Shown here: positions 4,521 through 7,649 of the stretch, piece after piece
Position numbering within the stretch: position 1 is the stretch's first letter
How the letters are laid out: each line of letters opens with the position of its first letter
NCBI GenBank assembly: GCA_947625075.1
Contig: CANQMY010000048.1
Location: 1 to 7,649, forward strand
Origin: an uncultured Clostridia bacterium
GTDB lineage: Bacteria > Bacillota > Clostridia > TANB77 > CAG-508
Direction of reading: 5' to 3'
Length of the DNA: 7,649 bases
Program-made: the position numbers and the translations under genes
Notes under the pieces: generated by a model
Databases searched by the model: none
What the model saw: only the letters and a program-made list of their open reading frames with translations
Told to the model about the DNA's origin: nothing

Positions 4521-4886
4521 ATGAATGAATTAATATTAAAAAAATGTAATAAATGTGGAGCCTTAGTTAAGATACTTAAGGATTGCCCAGATATAAATTG
4601 TTGTGGAGAAGAAATGAAGGTAGTAATACCAAACTCTGTAGATGCAGCTGTTGAAAAACATGTACCAAATTATGAAGTAAAAGATGGTTACATATATGTT
4701 ACAGTAAATCATGTTATGGAAGAAGAACATTATATAGAATGGATAAGTATAGTAAAAGACGGAAAAGAATGTATAACATATTTAAAACCTGGAATGGAAG
4801 CAAAAGCACATTGTAAATATACACCAGGATCTGTAATATATGCATATTGCAATAAACATTCTTTATGGAAAAAAGAAGTTGAATAA
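4521..4886 (+). CDS. dfx: Superoxide reductase (desulfoferrodoxin)
   Basis: This cytoplasmic non-haem iron enzyme reduces superoxide to hydrogen peroxide without releasing oxygen, with electrons usually from rubredoxin. The 121-residue protein has both domains of a two-iron desulfoferrodoxin. The N-terminal desulforedoxin-like centre has C9, C12, C27 and C28. The catalytic Fe(His)4Cys centre has H47, H64, H70, C110 and H113. The active-site pair E45-K46 before H47 is intact, so the enzyme should be functional. An in-frame ATG at 4506 would add five residues, but GGAGG (4508-4512) lies between it and 4521 and is correctly placed for 4521, so I choose the latter. The gene stands alone, with its own promoter, a PerR-box-like site and a strong terminator. 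Confidence 0.95.
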   Translation: MNELILKKCNKCGALVKILKDCPDINCCGEEMKVVIPNSVDAAVEKHVPNYEVKDGYIYVTVNHVMEEEHYIEWISIVKDGKECITYLKPGMEAKAHCKYTPGSVIYAYCNKHSLWKKEVE

Positions 4887-4924
4887 TAAATTTATATCTT
4901 TTTTGATGATAATTTTTTAAAGTA

Positions 4925-4988
4925 TAAAAATTTCGCCTTTATGAATTATGATATGTAATTATATAATTCATAAAAGCGATTTTTATTT
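4925..4988. terminator. Bidirectional terminator between dfx and the OPRT-like gene
   Basis: Arms 4934-4949 and 4963-4978 pair over 16 positions with one C-A mismatch (CGC...GAATTAT with its complement). The stem is followed by ATTTTTATTT on the plus strand and by AAATTTTTAT on the minus strand. It serves convergent genes: superoxide reductase from the left and the phosphoribosyltransferase pseudogene from the right. Confidence 0.8.
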
Positions 4989-5001
4989 GAATATACATAA
5001 A

Positions 5002-5860
5002 TTATTTCAAATTATATAAATTTTGATTGATTAACGATTGAGCTCTACTTTTTGTCTTTTCATCTGAGTTTAAAGCATTCTCTAAAAATTCAGGATGTTT
5101 AATTAAAAAATTTCTCATGCTATTGTAAGAATCATCTAAAAATTCTAACAACATATTATATTGAAGGTTACTTATTACATTAAGTTGTAATGCTTTTTTA
5201 AATAATTTTTCATTAACTGTAACAAGAGAAAAAGACTTAATTCCTTCATTTTGAAGTGCCTCAGCACCGACCTTGATTTCTATCAACAAAGGCAAATGAA
5301 TATAAAATTTGAGCGCCAAGTTTTTTTATTGCTGGATTCCAAAAGCGAGAAAAACTTGATGCAACGGTTATCAAATCAACTATATGTAGTGCTTTTTTTC
5401 CAGAAAGAGATTGCACATTTTCAGTATTTTCAAAATTACTATCACTCACTAAAACAGATAAATCTTTAAAAATAGTGATATGTGGTTTATTAAGTAAATA
5501 GGCAATAATATTTGTAAAAAACCAATCTCTTCGTTCACCACCAGAAATATAATCAATAGTTGATAAATCAACATTTTGTTTAATAAATTCAACCATTGTG
5601 TCAATTGAATTCTTGTAAATTTCATTAGTTTTATATTGTTGTAACACTTTATTAAAAATCTTTTTTGGTAAAGTTATTTTTTCAGATAAACATTCATCAA
5701 TAAAAGATAAAAATTCTGATGCCTCTTTTTCATTTCCATATAGAAAATGAGTATTAGAAAAATAAGGTGAAATATAACCAGAAGTTAAAAAAAAAGGTTT
5801 ATTTTCTTCACAAAATTTAATAGCATTTGTTTTAAATAAATATTCAATAATATCAATCAT
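5002..5860 (-). pseudogene. Orotate phosphoribosyltransferase-like gene, frameshifted
   Basis: The first frame (5860-5261) gives 199 residues of an OPRT-like protein: FLTSGYISPYF (24-34), SGGERRDWFF (106-115), KPHITIFKD (125-133), and a PRPP-loop-like ALHIVDLITVASSF (157-170), which departs from the canonical DDxxTxGxS. It ends ...FVDRNQG-R-C-stop, while the next frame continues with GAEALQNEGIKSF and runs 88 residues to 5002. One surplus base around 5269-5270 (CAAGGTCGGTGCT where CAAGGTGGTGCT is expected) explains the break; corrected, the protein is about 284 residues. A GGAGGT site and a good promoter precede the ATG at 5860. OPRT joins orotate to PRPP in pyrimidine synthesis; pyrF is nearby. 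Because the PRPP loop is unusual, the true substrate may differ. A sequencing error or recoding remains possible. Confidence 0.8.
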
Positions 5861-5885
5861 AAATAACCTCCAATTATTTTTTTAT

Positions 5886-5914
5886 ATTGTAAATATAAAA
5901 AATAAAAAAGTCAA
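5886..5914 (-). promoter_or_regulatory. Promoter of the OPRT-like gene
   Basis: On the minus strand TTGACT (5914-5909) and TACAAT (5891-5886) are spaced by exactly 17 bases, each differing from consensus at one position. It lies just upstream of the GGAGGT site of the gene starting at 5860. Confidence 0.75.
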
Positions 5915-5922
5915 GAAAACTA

Positions 5923-5951
5923 TTGTAAACAAAAAGCTAAGATGATAAAAT
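5923..5951 (+). promoter_or_regulatory. Promoter of the kinase-pyrF pair
   Basis: TTGTAA (5923-5928) and TAAAAT (5946-5951) are spaced by 17 bases, with TGA before the -10 making an extended -10. It lies back to back with the minus-strand promoter, and the sequence TATTGTAAA occurs in both (5885-5893 and 5921-5929). The ATG at 5950 overlaps this -10, which argues for translation starting at the TTG at 5980. Confidence 0.55.
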
Positions 5952-5979
5952 GAAAAAAATAAATAGAGGAGAAGAAATT

Positions 5980-6681
5980 TTGAAACTTATAGGTGTAACG
6001 GGAAAATCAGGTGCAGGGAAAACTACTTTTGCAAATATTTTAGCACAAAAGAATGGAATAGGAGTAATTCATATTGATGAAGTATTAAGAAAAGTTAAAA
6101 AAAAGGATTTAAAAGCATTAAAAGAAACAGATGTATATGGTGAAAAAGCAGTAGTACCTAAAAAGTTTAGAAAAATAATGGTAAGAAATAAATTTTTATT
6201 TGATATGTTTATGAATATAAGAGCTAGAATCATTGATAAAGAAATAAATGCTCAGATAAATAAGCTACAAAGTGAAGGAAATAGAATAATTATAATTGAT
6301 GATATTTATATTCAGTATTTAAAATGCTATAAAAATTTATCTAAAGTATTTTTAATAGAAAGACCTTATGTTAAAAGAAAAGAATCTGTTATAAAAAGAG
6401 ATAATGTAGAGAAAGAATCTATAGTATTAAGAGATATGGCACATGACAGTGGGGTTTATAAAGAATTAGTACATAAAAATGGTACTATAAAAATTAATAA
6501 CAATAAAGGAAGAGAAGAACTTACAGATATAGCTGAAAAAATGTATGATAAATATTTTTCAACTTTGCAAGAGAGACAAAAATGCACCGTAGCTAATGAA
6601 AATATGGAGATAACAAAAGTGTTAGATAATTCTAAAACAGATATAGAAATAGACGATAGAGAAGATTTAGAAATAAATTAA
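5980..6681 (+). CDS. P-loop kinase related to dephospho-CoA kinase
   Basis: The 233-residue cytoplasmic protein begins MKLIGVTGKSGAGKTTFANILA, with a Walker A motif GKSGAGKT at 8-15, the opening typical of dephospho-CoA kinase (CoaE) and similar nucleoside-type kinases. HIDEVL (31-36) is placed like CoaE's DADxI motif, IIIIDD (103-108) resembles Walker B, and VFLIERPYVKRKESVIKRD (about 123-141) resembles the family's lid region. The last 30 or so residues are an acidic, low-complexity tail. I choose TTG at 5980. AGAGGAGA ends 7-8 bases before it, the product starts as the family does, and the alternative ATG at 5950 lacks a ribosome binding site and overlaps the predicted -10. The gene precedes pyrF by 32 bases and is probably co-transcribed. 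The substrate is not certain; it may not be the main CoaE. Confidence 0.75.
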   Translation: MKLIGVTGKSGAGKTTFANILAQKNGIGVIHIDEVLRKVKKKDLKALKETDVYGEKAVVPKKFRKIMVRNKFLFDMFMNIRARIIDKEINAQINKLQSEGNRIIIIDDIYIQYLKCYKNLSKVFLIERPYVKRKESVIKRDNVEKESIVLRDMAHDSGVYKELVHKNGTIKINNNKGREELTDIAEKMYDKYFSTLQERQKCTVANENMEITKVLDNSKTDIEIDDREDLEIN

Positions 6682-6713
6682 GATATATTAAAAAATATTA
6701 GGAGAAATAAAAT

Positions 6714-7646
6714 ATGAATGCTATAGATAATTTAATAGAAAAAATAAAACAAACTGATAATCCTACAGTAATGGGATTAGATCCAAGATATGATATGATT
6801 CCTAAATGTATAAGAAACAAATATGAAAAAACATTAGAAGGAGTATCAAAAGCTATAGTAGAATATAATAAAGCATTAATAGATAGTACATATGATATTA
6901 TTCCGGCAATAAAACCACAAATTGCATTTTATGAAATGTTTGGTACTTATGGAATAGAAGCATTTAAAGAAACATGTAAATATGCAAAAGAAAAGAAAAT
7001 GTGCATAATTGCAGATGTAAAAAGAGGAGATATAGGATCAACTGCATTAGGATATTCAAGTGCTTATTTAGGAAGAACATTAATAGGAGAAAAAGAAGAG
7101 AAAGTTTTTGATGTAGAATTTATAACTGTAAATCCATATATTGGGACAGATTGTGTAAAACCTTTTATTGAAGATTGCAAAAAATATAATAAAGGTATAT
7201 TTATTATAGTAAAAACCTCAAATCAATCATCAGGAGAACTACAAGATTTAACACTTGAAAATGGAAAACAAGTATATATGCAAGTGGCAGAATTAGTAAC
7301 TAAATGGGGAGAAGATTTAATAGGAAATTATGGATATAGTAGTGTAGCTGCAGTAGTAGGAGCTACATACCCAGAACAATTAAAACAAATAAGAAAAATC
7401 GCGCCAAATACTTATTTTTTAATTCCTGGATATGGTGCACAAGGAGGAAAAGCAGAAGATGTTGCATTTGGATTTGATAAAAATGGTTTAGGTGGAATTG
7501 TAAATGCATCAAGAAGTTTAATGTGTGCATATAAATCAGATCTTTGGAAAGATAAATTTAGAGAAGAAGAGTATGCAAAAGCAACAAGACAAGAAGCAAT
7601 ACGAATGAGAGATGAAATAAATAAAGCGATTAAATTAAAAAAATAA
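6714..7646 (+). CDS. pyrF: Orotidine 5'-phosphate decarboxylase
   Basis: This cytoplasmic enzyme converts OMP to UMP, the last step of de novo pyrimidine synthesis. The 310-residue protein belongs to the longer OMP decarboxylase type found in clostridia and mycobacteria. Visible motifs are GLDPRY (21-26), AIKPQ (65-69), the catalytic ADVKRGDIGSTA (100-111) with D101, K103 and D106, VNPYIGTD (139-146), VVGATYP (214-220), the phosphate-binding PGYGAQGG (238-245) and NASRSL (264-269). All key residues are present, so it should be active. An AGGAGA site eight bases upstream fixes the ATG. It follows the P-loop kinase by 32 bases, with no terminator between them. In clostridia pyrF is commonly followed by pyrK and pyrD; the window ends three bases after the stop, so this cannot be seen. 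Confidence 0.97.
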   Translation: MNAIDNLIEKIKQTDNPTVMGLDPRYDMIPKCIRNKYEKTLEGVSKAIVEYNKALIDSTYDIIPAIKPQIAFYEMFGTYGIEAFKETCKYAKEKKMCIIADVKRGDIGSTALGYSSAYLGRTLIGEKEEKVFDVEFITVNPYIGTDCVKPFIEDCKKYNKGIFIIVKTSNQSSGELQDLTLENGKQVYMQVAELVTKWGEDLIGNYGYSSVAAVVGATYPEQLKQIRKIAPNTYFLIPGYGAQGGKAEDVAFGFDKNGLGGIVNASRSLMCAYKSDLWKDKFREEEYAKATRQEAIRMRDEINKAIKLKK

Positions 7647-7649
7647 TAA

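Noticed and set aside
5251..5469. Plus-strand 72-codon frame within the OPRT-like gene
   Set aside because: It lies opposite a recognisable phosphoribosyltransferase gene and shows no family features.
5915..5979. Pyrimidine-responsive attenuator or riboswitch ahead of the kinase-pyrF pair
   Set aside because: The predicted leader is only about 20 bases and contains no hairpin-terminator or PyrR-type anti-antiterminator structure.

Overview
The window is strongly AT-rich, has strong GGAGG-type ribosome binding sites and sigma-A-like promoters, and encodes a superoxide reductase. Together these suggest an anaerobic low-GC Firmicute, most likely a Clostridium. That assignment rests on composition and gene types only; no database was consulted.

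Left chromosomal flank (1-1343): the tail of an upstream frame, a flavin-reductase-like FMN-binding protein (118-669), a MutT-type Nudix hydrolase with an unusual Nudix box (746-1129), and a gene-free stretch holding three stem-loops. The last of these looks like an intrinsic terminator that once belonged to a minus-strand tRNA.

Integrated element (1344-4301): a perfect 23-bp direct repeat of the 3' end of tRNA-Pro(TGG), including its encoded CCA, lies at 1344-1366 and again inside the intact tRNA gene at 4279-4301. The 2.9 kb between the copies is a decayed tRNA-targeted integrative element. It holds a gene-free AT-rich end, a zinc-ribbon/transmembrane/DUF5050-like propeller protein (1861-2967, minus), a divergent XRE-family regulator (3139-3471, plus) with three 20-bp operator-like repeats between them, a 93-codon minus-strand ORF, and only the catalytic C-terminal part of a tyrosine integrase (3925-4146). 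A related 20-bp site (17/20 identical, each with two GTCAC boxes 11 bp apart) lies just inside each end and resembles integrase arm sites. The element appears to have brought a replacement terminator for the tRNA, while the original remains stranded beside the left repeat.

Right chromosomal flank (4355-7649): the tRNA promoter; a superoxide reductase (desulfoferrodoxin) gene with a PerR-box-like sequence over its -10; a bidirectional terminator; an orotate phosphoribosyltransferase-like gene broken by a single-base frameshift (5002-5860, minus); then, on the plus strand, a CoaE-like P-loop kinase that probably starts at TTG, followed by pyrF (orotidine 5'-phosphate decarboxylase). The OPRT-like gene and pyrF point to pyrimidine nucleotide metabolism. 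The divergent promoters between the OPRT-like gene and the kinase can be read directly.

The most interesting parts are the remnant element with its readable integration history, its regulator/membrane-protein pair, and the frameshift in the phosphoribosyltransferase.
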